NCBI GenBank assembly: GCA_037074615.1
Contig: CM073537.1
Location: 21,921,989 to 21,985,988 of the forward strand
DNA length: 64,000 nucleotides
Direction: 5' to 3'
From: Leucaena leucocephala
Taxonomy: Eukaryota; Streptophyta; Magnoliopsida; Fabales; Fabaceae
Under the pieces are notes generated by a model. It ran no database searches. It saw only the letters and a program-made list of their open reading frames with translations, and had not been told where the DNA came from. Made by a program: the position numbers and the translations under genes. Each line of letters starts with the position of its first letter. Position 1 is the first letter of the stretch. Below are positions 12,037-24,975 of the stretch, piece after piece.

Positions 12037-15000
12037 TCACGAGGTGTACTCAAATGGCTGGGGAGGTTGAGGTTCTTCGTCCACCGCCATGGCTGATGCC
12101 GAACTTTGCTGTGCTGCTGTTGATCCACCGGCAGCTGAGGTGGTAGTAGAGGAGGGTGTATCAGTCAGGGCAAGCACCTCAGGCTCGGTAGGCCGCAGGT
12201 CTTTAAGAAGCACAAACCCTGAGGGTGCCAACTTAACTGGAACGTATCTGCTGTCTTGCAAAAATTTAATAAATTTCTCCTGAGCAGGAACCACCCTAGC
12301 TGGGTTGGTTAGAATCTCAAAAGAAGGCTCAGGCTCTGACTTCTTCTCTGGTGGGCTATCAACCTTATCAACCTTGAAAATAACACAGGAGAATATTTTA
12401 AATTGGCATTAATCAAACCACCTCTTTCTTGAGTTGGTCGCAGGGAAATAGTTAATAGATATATCTAAAACCACCACAGATCAAAGCAACCAGAAGTAAA
12501 CAGAGAACAAGCCCAAAATAGAGGGTGGGATGGAGGTGAGAGTAATCCCTATCATCCTGCAGCCAAAATAATGATGGAGGAAACAACAAGCAATAGCATA
12601 CTCCAATTGGATGCACACAACAAATGCATGACTGCAAGCCACTAGTAGACAGCTTTAACCACACCACCTTTGATCCTACTATACTCCACCAACAAGATTA
12701 TGCAACTTCAGAAAAATCCGATGAATGTGCTTTCATTCAATGATAAAATAATAAAACATGGATTACCTGCATGGATTCTCCATCCTTCTCACTGGAAGAC
12801 TTTCCTTTCCCAGTACCTGAAGCAACTGAGGATGAGTCAGTCCCAGACGATTTTTCAGCATTAGCCTTTTGATCTTCAGCTTTCTTAGCCCTAGCTTTGG
12901 CCTTAGCTGATGTTGACAGAACAGCAGTAGGAAGTTTCACAGCAGATGTAGTGGCGGGTACAGTAGTAGGCTTAGGGTATTCAAACAATGAAGGCTTTGC
13001 ATGTGATAAGAACTCAAACTTTGGAGCCTTCAGGTCATAGTTCAGACCAATAAAAGCCGTGGGTGAAAATGACAAACTTATGAAATAAATAAGAGGGTAC
13101 CAATACCAAAACTGACTGAAAACTGCAAGACCAACTACCGCAGTAACTTTATCATGTTTTGTCTTGGAAAGCAATCTTATGGTCACATTTCTTCCACCAG
13201 CATCAAGAATTCCCGAGGCCAAAATTGCTCCCATCTTGCTCATGGTATCCTCGTGCTTATCCAGAATTATTTTCTCTAATTGTCGCCTAAAATAGCATCA
13301 AGTCAGTAAACCATCAGAAATCCAAAAACTTATTTCCTCACTGCAAAAAGTCACGAACAGGTTACCTGAATGTCCCAACACGGGCATCACTAGCTTCACT
13401 GATCTGGACCATGACCATAGCCATTGCTATAAGGGCACCTTGACGAACAAAATCAACAACATCCGATGTCAAAGGCTCCAGTAGAGATATGGCCTCACTA
13501 AGACCAGTACCAGCACAGGAAATTCCCACAGCAAGTGCCGCGCCATATCTAACATGGGGATTATAAGACTCTGATAAGAGAGAAACAATTCGAGGAGTCT
13601 GCAAGCATAAAACATTGTGATATCTCAGCACAGCCACTCAAGCAAAAAATAGAACATGAATTTGATAGCAAAGAAAGTAACACACACACATATTTACATT
13701 GTACAAGACAAATAAATGATTATTGAAATGAGGAGTTCTGGGCATGGCCCAAGCACAGAGAACTAGATTCAAAGCAAGAAAAATAAAAATAGGAACACCA
13801 CCACCAACCTGCTCTGGGTCAGAGTACAAGACAAATCCTAATGCTAGAACTGCCGTCCTTCTGACATCGTCACTCACATCAGACACAGCAAAGTGTAGTA
13901 ACTGTCTAATGGCCTTGTTGTTTGCTGTTCCACTGTATGCCAGGGCCAGTGCATACATACCACCATAACGCAATATCGGATCTTGGTCTCGAGTCATCTG
14001 CTCAATCAAGGTGTCTGCTTCTTCTTCTCTTCCATATACAGTAAGAGCAATCCCCAAAGCCAAACCCCTGAAATATTAAATATGCATATAAATATCCAGC
14101 CAATGAGAAGTGTTGATTTAGCACCTTATCTATAGAAACCTATTTACCTAATGATCTTTTCATGCTGCGTCTCATGTGCATAGGCAAGCATCTCACTTGC
14201 CTTCTCACTGGCTGTTCCAACCATGAGCAACCCCATACTTATACCAGCTGCTTCGCCAGCTACAGCACTATCAGTGTAGAGAACACTTTTGATGTCATCA
14301 TATATATCCTCATTAGCAGTTCCTAGAGCTGCGAGCCCAAGACCTAGACATGCACCATGCTGAATAACCTGCACCATAACCAAATTGTGAAGTATAATAC
14401 AGCAATATGGTTTTTCTGCAGAAAATAATCATCAAAATTAAAGAGCACCTCAACAGTAGTAGTGCGCAGGCTATCACGAAGAAATTGTTTGATGCCCTCT
14501 CCGTGGTTTGCATGGATTAAACCAAGAGCATACAGAGCACCTCCTTCAGAGTATGGACTACCACCACCACCTGACCCACCCTGAGGCAAGTAAGGGGCCA
14601 TCAATGATCTTCCCTGCTGCAAGTGGCCCCTGTGAATAACGCCAAGGCCAGCAGTTGCACTAAATTTGGCCCAATTAGTAGCTCTGCTCAACCAGTCCTG
14701 ACATTTTCAAGGCCACAAAATTTTAACAAACGAAAATAATCAAACTTTGAGAAGGGAGGGAAAACAACAAGGAAAACATGGCTCACCAAATTTTCCCTCA
14801 AGAAAGTGTCTACAGTTGTTCCCGCATGCATTATTGCATTAGCATATATAGTTGCACTATGACAGACACTATTTCTCATCTCCACAGACTGCTTAATTGT
14901 TTTTAGGATCAGGAGATCAGATCTGATTGCAAGACACAGACAATACAGAATAAGAACCAACAGAGCACATGAAAGATACCATAAACGACAAAAAATGACA

Positions 15001-18000
15001 ATGTACAAAACTACGACCCTTACTTGTTGTGACTATACAGAAACTGCAGGGTCAATTGTATTGAAGTCTCTCCAGACAAAATTCCCTTTATTTTGTTTAA
15101 CCTCTCAGCATAGATAGTTTCACTTGGATCCTCAGTAACATTCACGTTAGAGGCAGAATCATCATCTGCCATTTGAACATCATCTGGTCCACTCACACTA
15201 GCATCAGGGGCTGGATCACTGGGTTTTGGCTGTGCAGATTCTGAAGGCTGGGACTTTGGGGGTGCAAGTCGATCTCTAACATTTAGAAGAAAAGCTTGGT
15301 GCTCATTCTCTACCAAATCAAATGCTATTTGAAATGCCAGAAGGGCATCATCCTTATTTTCAGAACGTAAAAGCTTTTCTAATATGCTTGCAACACCCTC
15401 TGGTTCATCCAAGAACATCAGACACTGACAGATACTAAGATAATCAGGAGATGGTAGCTTTCGAAATACTTTGACAAGGAGGCGAAGAACCTGGAAAAGG
15501 AGATAAAGATCAATTTCATTCATATAATTTAGACACACCATCTTAAAATGTCTCTCACATTTTGCGAAGTACAAGTCACACCACATTAATGCCATTACCG
15601 CAAAATCATTACGTATAGGAATAGAATACAACTAGTAGATCTTGAATGCCATTACCTCCTGTCTGTATTCTCTAAGATTCACAAAGGAATGAGAGACGTA
15701 AATGCAATATGACAAAGTGCCATGAACATTGTCACTTTTTGTAATTGCTTCCTCCAGTTTATCCAATCTCCTGCATTCAATGGCAGTTCCCATAGCTTGC
15801 TGGTACTTTCCGTCCATAATGCACCTAAACAAGGGAAAAGAAATACGTAGAAGGAAAAGTGAGAATTATGAAAATTGACTACCATACTAACAAAAGAACA
15901 TTCATATTTTACATACTTATCCAACATTCTCTCCACAATAGCTTCCAATCTCGGGTCCACCTTGACAGAGTCATCACTTGACTCTGCTGCCTGAGACTTT
16001 AGGCTAGCATATTCATCTATAGCTTTAGCTGAACATAAAGAAAATAAACAACGTTCCATGAGAATTAGTCATGAACTAATCATGCATTAAAGGGCAATCG
16101 AATTTTCTTCATATTAATTTTACTGTTTTCAATATAGTAAACCAAATGAATTCAAAGACATGACCCTGCAATCTCATAGTGGTCAAAGTGATTCATGTAT
16201 CAACCTTTGGATGCTGAGAATAATCATGTAGCATTTTACACTTCAAAATTGAATTGTTAAACTAGACCACAGGGCTTACCAAGAAGAGTATGCACATAGT
16301 CAGAATCCTCCGAAACATCAAACAGAGAACCAGCTCCAAGGGCATAAGACAATGAGTCATTAAGTTCACCCAAGTAATAAAAGACCTGAAGACCAGGGAG
16401 CAAATTAAAATTAGCCAACAAAATACAAAATATTGAACTGATTTCCATATATTAGACTAAAATTGTATAGGTGAGACAACATGGATGATATGACAGTGAC
16501 GGAAGAAATTGAAAAACAAGCACTTATTCTGGAAACTCGATGATGAATGAATTATTCTCCATATGTCCATGCTTTGTGTAGTTAAAGGAAAACATTCTGC
16601 TTAAAAGAACTTGGACTCCCTAGAGATACTAGTTCAGTAATCAGCACAGCAGTAACACCTTTGATACAAGAAGTGCAGCAAGTTGCCTTTGATCAAACCC
16701 CTCGTCCTCATACAAACTCTCTCTGCGTGAAAAAAACAATACACATGTTTATAACGGCCGTACATCAGAAGTCAGAACATAGCAGGTTAACTCATCAAGA
16801 CTTCCATATACCAAGCATATGCACGTAAAATGGAAGCAACTTGAATTACTGAGGGAGAATGCATTTATGTAGGTGGTAGCATGTTAAAGTTTGCTTTAAA
16901 TTGTGAATTGGGGCTGAATGATCCAAAGTGCCGCTAAGTTGAAGTAGGTTCCTAAATGTATTGAAATATCGGATTCTGCATCAAGAGATCAAAAATTTCT
17001 AGAATCCAACCACGGTTTCATGTTCACCGTTCAATGCCAATAAGCACTGATCACCAGACATATCAAAAGTTCAAGCTTATTCAATCGCACTACCAACCAT
17101 CATTTTCTACTACCAAAAAATACACAGCTATGTCATCCATTGATCTCAAACATCCACAGTCTACAACCTAGAAGAGTTGGAGATTAATGAAATCTCCCTT
17201 AACATATAAACAGCCAAACATGTATGTTTCCAAGCTATCAACCGGGTAACCAACCTCATCATTATCATTGTAGGCGCCAAACCAGCCTAACCCAGAAACC
17301 AGTAATTCACCAAAGATAGTGACAAACACAGGACATGTTCCCAGTGAACGAGACTCCTTCCTACACCCCATAAAGTGTCATTCAACCCTACTGGCATTCT
17401 TGACCTGTCTACAAAGTTTTCAGAGCCACCAGTGCGCAATTTATAGGCTTGTTTCTGCCATCTAGGAACCGCAACAGAGGATTTTGAGGAATCCTATGGG
17501 TATTAGAGATACTTTTGACAGACTGTTACAAGTATGGTCCATGGTGTATCGTTATTTGTAGGAAAGAATAATATGGACATAATTCTCCAGAAAGCTACTC
17601 TAATTGTGAGAGCAGCAGTCAAGGACAAAATACAAGCATCGTCCACTATGAGCCATATTACCAAAATTCCTACCACATAAACTATCAAGATCATAATGGT
17701 ATTAACTCATACAATCACAATTCTCTAGATGAACTAATATCATATAAAGAAAAATTCAGTCAGCAGTATACCAGAGAAAAACATCTAGATAACAAAGTGT
17801 TGACAAATTTCCTTATTCTCCATCACAACAGTCTTGTTTAGAATTTATCTCCTACTGCTAATCGGGCTCTCACATAAAGCCTTAATTTTATATTTATCCG
17901 GTTTGTGTCATTAAAATCTAACTGTTTTCAACCTAGTAAGCGTTTGAGTTGATCAAGATATTTTACCGAGTATGCAGTGAGTCAAATGGCATAGGCAACA

Positions 18001-18227
18001 TCAATCGTACATCATCAATAACAAAATACATATTGACGCGCAAATAAACACACGCATTGGGCGGAGGAAGAGAATGCGTACATGACGGGGACACTGGTGG
18101 AGATCTCGGGCCAGAAGTTGTCAACCAAGTTGTTGAGGTTAGAGAGAGCGTGAAGCTTGAGCGTAGGATGGGTCTCGTTAAGCATCGCCAGCAAGCCACC
18201 AGCGGAGTTCACAATCGTGGTCGCCAT
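12037..18227 (-). CDS. RPN2: 26S proteasome non-ATPase subunit RPN2 (PSMD1)
   Basis: Largest scaffold subunit of the 19S regulatory particle base, which binds RPN13 and contacts the ATPase ring. Thirteen exons: 18227-18082, 16722-16659, 16385-16280, 16028-15917, 15824-15656, 15490-15024, 14922-14787, 14697-14449, 14368-14148, 14067-13809, 13598-13366, 13286-12767, 12372-12037, encoding 1005 residues, against 1004 in Arabidopsis RPN2a. The start MATTIVNSAGGLLAMLNE is diagnostic. Exons 7-11 carry the proteasome/cyclosome repeats (GACLGLGLAALGTA, GEAAGISMGLLMVGTA, GGMYALALAYSGT, YGAALAVGISCAGTG). The C-terminus has the Lys/Ala-rich linker and the acidic end DEEPQPPQPFEYTS. All junctions keep phase; intron 1 is unusually long (1,359 bases). 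Usually constitutively expressed. Confidence 0.97.
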
Positions 18228-18796
18228 GGTATGTGCGAAACCCTGTCAGAGCGAGTTGCAGAAGGATTTGGATCTTAAACAGAAATCCAAAAGATTAGGG
18301 TTAGGGTTTAGAATATGAAGATTCGAAACCCTATCAGGTAGAGTTTGAAAAGGAGACGACGTTCAGCTACACATAAAGAGTGTGTGTGTTTGTAGAGGGA
18401 GGGCCTAAACTGCAAAAGCGAAATATCTGTTGCCCTCGTCTATTGAATTTCGGGATCTACCAAGTTAGCTTCCCTAGCTTGCTTTCTTCGCAAGGCTTCT
18501 TCTTTTTTTTTTTTTTTAATCTTTAACCAAACAAAATCTGGCCGAAAAAGCATAAAAATGAAGTACATTCATTTATTCCTTGATAAAATTTAAGCCCTGA
18601 TACTAGCTTTTTTTAAAAAAAAAAAAACTGAAACTGAAACACGTGATATTGGATTAGATGATAAAGATTAAGTAAAAAATGTAAACTTTTAATGTGCCGA
18701 AAAATATAAAAGGCGAATTTCATGTATTCTTAAAGAATTACATATTTCTTTATTCAACATATAAATTAATTTTAATTATTTTATACTGATATATAG
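18228..18796. other. RPN2 promoter side and AT-rich spacer
   Basis: Sequence just upstream of the RPN2 start; it includes AGGGTTAGGGTTT-like telo-box text at about 18296-18310, a motif often found in promoters of plant housekeeping genes. After 18480 it becomes A/T homopolymer-rich spacer leading to the transposon at 18797. Confidence 0.5.
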
Positions 18797-19733
18797 TAGG
18801 GTGATCAAATTTCTTTTGTCCCGGGTGTTCCGACCCGGTCCCAGAAATTAAAGAACGAGTCCATCCTGTCCCGAGAAAGACCAGGACGAGAATCTATCGG
18901 GTAGGGACAAAGGAATGGTCAGGACGGGACGGATTTTGGTTTAACCCTCGGGACGGGACGGGACGGCCCTCGGGACGGCCCGTCCAGAAGATATGATTTT
19001 TTTTAAAATAAAATAAAAAATATTTCTCTAATTTTGCTTGGCCTTGCATATGTTTTTCTCAACTCTATTGTTAATCAGAATTGTTCAATCAAATAGAAAA
19101 TGCAAGTTGATGGGTAATCTCAAGAGCTAAAGCTGTAATATGCCTTATACAAAGTGCTAGTAGGAAAAGATTTTGAAAGCAATAGAAGGAAGATACGAGG
19201 AGAGAGAGAGAGAGAGAGAGAAATCTTGTATTTCTGGATTTTTCACTGCAAGATTTCTAATCATAAAACAAGAACTTCTCCGCAGTTGCTGTGCTGCAGG
19301 AAACTTCTGCATAGCTTGAATGGCAAGGTCACCAGCTCCAGCTTCGATGGCACGGTGGGTTCGACGAACACTTTGAGGTGGGTTGCAGATCTGAATGGTT
19401 TGACGGTGGGTTACAGATCTGAACGAACTCCCCTTCGCCGTCGACCTCCACCTTTCTAGTTTTTCATACCGATGACCAAGCAGTAAACGATGAGGGTTCC
19501 TCGTCTCCATCGACGGATTTTCGCTTCAATGCTATGTCTCAAATCAACAAGTCATCAGCCCTAGTTTATTTCCGCAGAAAGTGAAATTTTTTGTAATTCC
19601 AGCGTCATCTATTTTTTTTAAATACAGTAAAATAATAGTAATTCCCGTCTCGTCCTGGTCCTGTTCGGGATCGGGACAAACTCGGGACGAGACGGGGGTG
19701 TCCCGGTCCCGACCCGTCCCGTGAACATCTCTA
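18797..19733. mobile_element. Non-autonomous hAT-superfamily element with perfect 8-bp target duplication
   Basis: 937 bases bounded by the direct repeat ATATATAG at 18789-18796 and 19734-19741, the 8-bp duplication typical of hAT insertion. The left end reads TAGGGTGATCA and the inverted right end TAGAGATGTTCA, both close to the hAT terminal form TAGGGGTGTTCA common in plants. Subterminal zones (18815-18985 and 19640-19725) are packed with GGGACGGGACG words in both orientations, resembling transposase binding arrays. The interior has a GA microsatellite at 19199-19221 and no transposase coding sequence, so movement would depend on an autonomous partner. Confidence 0.8.
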
Positions 19734-19756
19734 ATATATAGTGCCTATAGATCTAA

Positions 19757-20570
19757 AATTTTGGTTTTAAAAGGCTTTTTAACTCAAATATCAATTTGGA
19801 ACAAAAGTTAAACAAACAACTTTTAAATATATATGAGAATTTATGAGTTAAACTATGATTCAAAACTATAATTTTATATAGACTTTTGGGAATAGTTTAT
19901 ATATTAAAAAAATAGCTTATGAGTATCAAAAAACTATTTTACCTCTATTTTTTATGATAATCTCTCTCCTCTCGCTCTCTGTTAACAAGTCTTCTTCTTC
20001 TATCACATCTCGCTTAGTCACTGCACTTGCTTGTCCGCCATTGAAAACAAATCTCAAGTCTCTCTCCGTTGTGCTTTTCCTTCCTTCTTCTGTCACTCCT
20101 TGCACTTCCTTCCTTATTCCTTCTTCACTCACAATATCTTATGCGTTATGCTCTTCCTTCTCCGTCAGCATTTGTCTGCTTTGTTGAGGTTTGTTTTCTT
20201 TGTCGCCATGTGCCTCCATCTCATCTGAGCAAGTGCGAACCCGTGAGCGAGGTTGTCAGTTCCTCTATTGCAGATCGGAGCTTCACCAACTTGTGCACTG
20301 TTTCATCGTGGTCATGCTTTGGTTGCAGAGAAAGGGTTTTCGAAGGTCTCGTCTTCTCGTCAAATATTATCATTGGACAAAAAATAAAAATTAAAAATTT
20401 TACTTTATATAATTATCATTTTATCTATACCTTTTTTGATAATTTACTAATCACTAAAATTATTATGATAATAACCATCCAAACCTTATTTATTTATAAA
20501 TTATTATTTTTTATAAATTCTTCTCTATAAGAATTTCTTCATAATCATTTTTTCTCTATAAGCTTAGCTC
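19757..20570. repeat. Non-autonomous repeat, copy 1 (related to 40147-40648)
   Basis: Shares an ordered series of blocks with the copy near 40.1 kb: AAAGTTAAAYAAAYA, a TTTTTAAATAT block, TTTTGGG(A/C)ATAG, AGCTTATGAG/AGTTTATAAG, CTATTTTACC, then a CTCTCTCCTCTC tract. The ends are A/T-rich and resemble a MITE with imperfect inverted ends, but I could not fix them to the base. ORFs inside it (for example 20069-20530) have no family similarity. Confidence 0.5.
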
Positions 20571-23500
20571 ATAATATATTTAATGGGGCTAAAATATAGG
20601 ACATTTTGTTTGTGATATTGATATTGATTTTGGTAGGTTAGATTTTTTTTGGCCGAGATTTTGGTAGGTTAGATACTCAAATGTGCATTTAACGACGGAT
20701 CAAAGGGGAAGTTGAGCAGCCCGGCGAGTTCATTTCTCGTGGCGGGCTTCTCAACAAAGAGTTTGGTTGTTTGGACTTTACTGGATAATTTAGGCTTGAC
20801 TACTACTTTTGTTGGGTTTTATAAAATTTACCATTGGGAGGTTAGAATAAGCAGCACAAACCCATTTAAATAAATAGAGATTATTATATTAAATAAATGA
20901 GTAAAATACGTGATTTATAGATATACCACATTTCTTTAAAATGTTAGAGGGAACAATTACTACACCATTAATTTCTTTTAAGTGGTGTTTGGTTTAATTT
21001 ATTTTAAGTGATTTTACGTTAATGAAATAAACGTAGGAAGAGAGCTTTTTCTAATAGAGAACAAAAGTTCAAATAAAAAATGATAATAAAGAACAAAGGT
21101 GATTTTTTAGAAGTGTAGACAGCCCCCTTAGGGCGGAATAAAAGTCAGTTTTTGGAGGGGAATAATAACTCCCAGGTTCTCCCTCTTTTATCATATCAAT
21201 AAGGATCCGTCACTTTTTTCCAGCATCTTTTTATCAAGTATTGAAGTAACTGGCTGATTCAATTTATTAGTTTATGGTTGCGCCTTCCAATATAAGTATA
21301 TCATTTGAAATTTAAACTTGAGATCTAAAATATTTTAACGGGATTTTACACTGCAAAACAAACTCAATAATATGATGACTCCCAAGTTATGCATTCTACA
21401 TAAAACTTCATTTTCTTCCATGAAAACTCTCCTCCTTCGGGTGTGATGTTTTCGCCATGTAATATAAACAGAATCCGTGCAGTGACTCTATTTTGTATGG
21501 GTTGCTTATGTTGTTGGATCCTGGGCAACTTCATTGTCCTTCAATTTTGGTAGCTAACACGTTCTCATTTGAATTAGCTTTGATCTCCTCGACGTCAAGA
21601 CATGCGCGTTAAGTTAAATTATTAGTATTAAAAAAACATATATCTTCACAGAAGATTTACGCTAACTTTAGCTCACAAATCTGAATGGAGCCGAAGGGAA
21701 ACTTATTACCTCCAATGCATCAGAAGTGCGTGCCAAGTGCATCAGTTGCTTCTGGCTTCCGAAACTGTACTTTAAAATATGTCACACTCATGAATTCGAT
21801 ATCTGGCTTCATGTTTATCTCGATCAAAGCAAATGTCTGAAAACGAAGTTATGAGTGAATTATGGAGATTGCCTGAGCGTTTCACCTACACTATCTACCA
21901 TTTGAAACATGTGAGGCCAAGGGATGACTCAGATGAGCTGTGTCTATGAATTTCAGGAGTCAAAATTTGTATTCATTCAATGATTCGTTTCTGCATGCTG
22001 TGATCCTTTGCAAAATCCGAAAAAACTTAGTACCATTTTATTGGAAATTCTCTTGGGTTTTTGTTCCCCTGCTCTTCCATATACTGCATTTTCTACTATA
22101 TTCACGGTGACGGTCCTGCTTCAACATGACACTGTTTTTTTTGGGGGGGGGGGGCTTAAATTTCAGATATCCAATCAATATCTGATTATTATTGTTGTTG
22201 TTCTTGTTGTGTGCTTACCCGTTAATTTCTGACCAATTAAAATAAATCGTTAGATCATTATCATGGCAGTCTTTCTTTGTCAAAGTTTAAAATGAATGGT
22301 TGGGCTTAATCAGGCCCAGATTATTAAATTGCATTGGTCTTCACTTTTATTCCTGCTGAACTCGGCCCATAAATAGAGACACTAAAGCTGTTTTTTCTGT
22401 TAACTGGTGCATATTAATTAATACTTTTTTCTTATGTGCAAAAGTTTAGGTAAGTTTAATCCACCCCTCGTTCTTGGATTCAGTTAGCGAAAGGGTTCAT
22501 ACTCTCTCACAATATGGAGGGGACTCAATTATAGGGAGTACCATTTAGTTATAATTTCAGTCGAGATATTAGGGGAGACATCATAGCTCTAGGGTGCCTA
22601 GGTTAAATATTGAGGGTAATGATAGCTCGTTCTGCCTAACATTAGTATCACTTAAGAGGAATGGAGATTTTACCCTACTTTTAGATCATAAGTGAGTCTG
22701 ACCCCTTCCAAAAAAATCTTTATAAAAAAAAGGATATTAGTTGTGGAATATGAACCTACAACCTTATTATCTTGATAACTAATATATTTTTTATATAACA
22801 AATTTTGGAATGAGTTTGGGTTTGCCTACGATCTAAAGACAATGCGAAGTTTCTATTTCTTTTATGCGATACCAATATTATACATGACGAACTGTCAAGT
22901 ATTTTCAGGCGTAAACCTAAGCACTTATGAGTTATGATGCCTCTTTAAGCACTACGATTATAGTCACAATAAAATGATACTTCTTATAAATCAAATATAT
23001 TCTAAATAGTTTTATATCTTATCTTTTTATCAGTTGAAGTCACAAAATATTAGTAAGTTTTTAACTAATATTTGATTTCAACGTGTTTCTCCCAGCGTCG
23101 TTGTTAATGCTGTGGGTAGATTGTAGTTGATTTGAGTGTGTCCTATCCCGAGTCGGTAGTTTCGTTCCTTCCTTAACGGTTGTTACAGAGAAGCCTAAAA
23201 AATTGCACTAAACATCAGTTAATTAAAGAGTAAATCGACCCGTTTGATTGAAGTTTGTTTTTAGTTCTTTCTTCTGCTTTTGTCTCTCTTTGTAGAAAAA
23301 TTGTTGGGTACGCTGAGGGTAACACATCAATGACATCATTTATACACTACCCCAATCAAAAGGTGTCAACTTAATGAAATCAATCCTACATGGCATTCCC
23401 TTTGTGTATGTGTGACCGTAATACTCTTCCTCCGACTCTAACTCCAAATATATATATAATTAAAAAATTAATATTGATATTAAATAAAAAATATATTTAT

Positions 23501-24176
23501 TATATTTATTATTTTTTTTAAAATTATTATTATTGACACTTACTCAATAATAATTAATCAAAAAAAAGGGATGGAATGAGTTAAAAAAATAATTATATTA
23601 CTTTTTTTAAAAAAATAATATATTAATTAATTAATTTTTTAATCAAATAAAATTAATTAAATAAATTATTTATTAAAGATGAGAGTAGTATTAGAATTTT
23701 GAAAGCAGAAGAGAGTAGCGAGATTGTTGATTGAAATATCTTGATTATGCGGGGAGAATATTCCCAAATCAACAGCACGTGCACATAATAACTCAATTGG
23801 TTGAATGAACATTCAGATATAGACAACAGAATCATAGAATATTCGCCGGAATATTTATTTTGCACGGAATTGTTAATTGCTAATGGATGGATGCCATTCT
23901 CTTTTAATTACAATATCAGGGGGAGAAGTGGGAGAGTAACAGAATTGTCTTCTTCGATGCATGTGAAAAATGTCCGTTGAAATTGTTACTAATTATTATT
24001 GATAATTTATTTCTCTTCTCCTAACTTCGCCGACGAGACTTTCAACCCGCGTGTATTTTCTCACTTTGCAGCGTCAATGCCGCCGCCCAAATACAATTTA
24101 AGAGATTCCATCGTTTAGAAAGAAAGAAAGAAAGAAATGAAATATTAAATGCGAGACCCCTACAGTGATAGATACG
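20571..24176. other. Repeat-rich intergenic region without recognised genes
   Basis: No coding exon with family similarity was found. Visible contents: a MITE-like start GGTGTTTGGTTTAATTTATT near 20985, a poly-G run at about 22142-22154, a repeat body at 22540-22700 that recurs at 24830-24968, and A/T-rich sequence at 23440-23650 that resembles 41190-41400. The stretch 21360-22000 is the most gene-like in composition but has stops in all frames. Confidence 0.5.
22540..22700. repeat. Dispersed repeat body, copy 1
   Basis: Shares with 24830-24968 the ordered words GTGCCTA, TAGNTCGTYCTGCCT, ATTAGTAT and GGAGATTT. This type of fragment looks like the body of a SINE or similar dispersed element. 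The family is not named. Confidence 0.35.
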
Positions 24177-24655
24177 TAGGGCTAGTAAATGCGAATAGGC
24201 CGTGGAAATAGACTATACTCAACTCAGATCAGTTCCTACCCCCTTAGTCCACTATTAGGCAAACAGATCGGGTCTACCCCCTATTTAAAAACTTTTTAAA
24301 AATAAACACTTTAAGCTTTTTAATTTAAAGCATAACTCGAAAGCCTACAAACTTACCTGATTAATTTTGTAAATATATTTTTATCATATACTGATATATA
24401 ATAAATTTGTAAAATTATTTTAGTATTCTATATTTATATAAATTTTATCAAATTTAAAGTCTATTTACTATCATTAAAACAAGATACGTGGGATATTTTC
24501 AAAAGCTTACTAAATAAATAGATCTTTAAAGAAAGCCTTAAGTCTATTATAGTTTAAGTTTGAGCCTAAAAAATAGATTATACATGGGCTTAAATTTTAA
24601 ATTTCTATTATAGATTTAAATTTATTTAGTAAAAGTCTAATTTGTTTTCACCCCA
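24177..24655. mobile_element. hAT-like short element (third, weaker case)
   Basis: Left end TAGGGCTAGTAAATGCGAATAGGC and inverted right end TGGGGTGAAAACAAATTAGAC look like imperfect terminal inverted repeats, and both start with the TAGGG/TGGGG-GTGAAAAC style of plant hAT ends. The flanks agree only loosely (AGATACG against AAATATG), so the target duplication is doubtful. About 479 bases, no coding capacity. Confidence 0.4.
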
Positions 24656-24829
24656 AAATATGAATATAAAAGTTGGTTGGAGAATGTTGATGACTATATA
24701 ACATAATAGAATATAAACTCTTATAATGAGTGAGAAATTATGATTTGATTTCACTTATAATTTAACAATCAACTAGTAAAAGGGTAGGACATATAATTAT
24801 TTAGAATGTATTCGAATCTTAAAGAGTAC

Positions 24830-24968
24830 TACTTTATTATAGTTATAGTCACGGTGTTTGAAGGAGTATCTTAATTTCTAAGTGCCTAAATTTATGCCTG
24901 AAGATATTAGATAGGTCGTCCTGCCTGATATTAGTATTTCCTGTGAGGAAAGGAGATTTCGTTCTGCC
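24830..24968. repeat. Dispersed repeat body, copy 2
   Basis: Partner of 22540-22700. It ends directly at the left target duplication of the hAT-like element at 24976, so that element appears to have landed at the edge of this older repeat. Confidence 0.35.
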
Positions 24969-24975
24969 TTAAGAT

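Noticed and set aside
19157..19510. 117-codon minus-strand ORF inside the hAT element at 18.8 kb
   Set aside because: No similarity to hAT transposase (no dimerisation domain text) and it runs through a GA microsatellite.
20069..20530. 153-codon Ser/Leu-rich ORF near 20.1 kb
   Set aside because: It lies in a non-autonomous repeat shared with 40.1 kb, is CT-rich low complexity, and is not preserved in the other copy.
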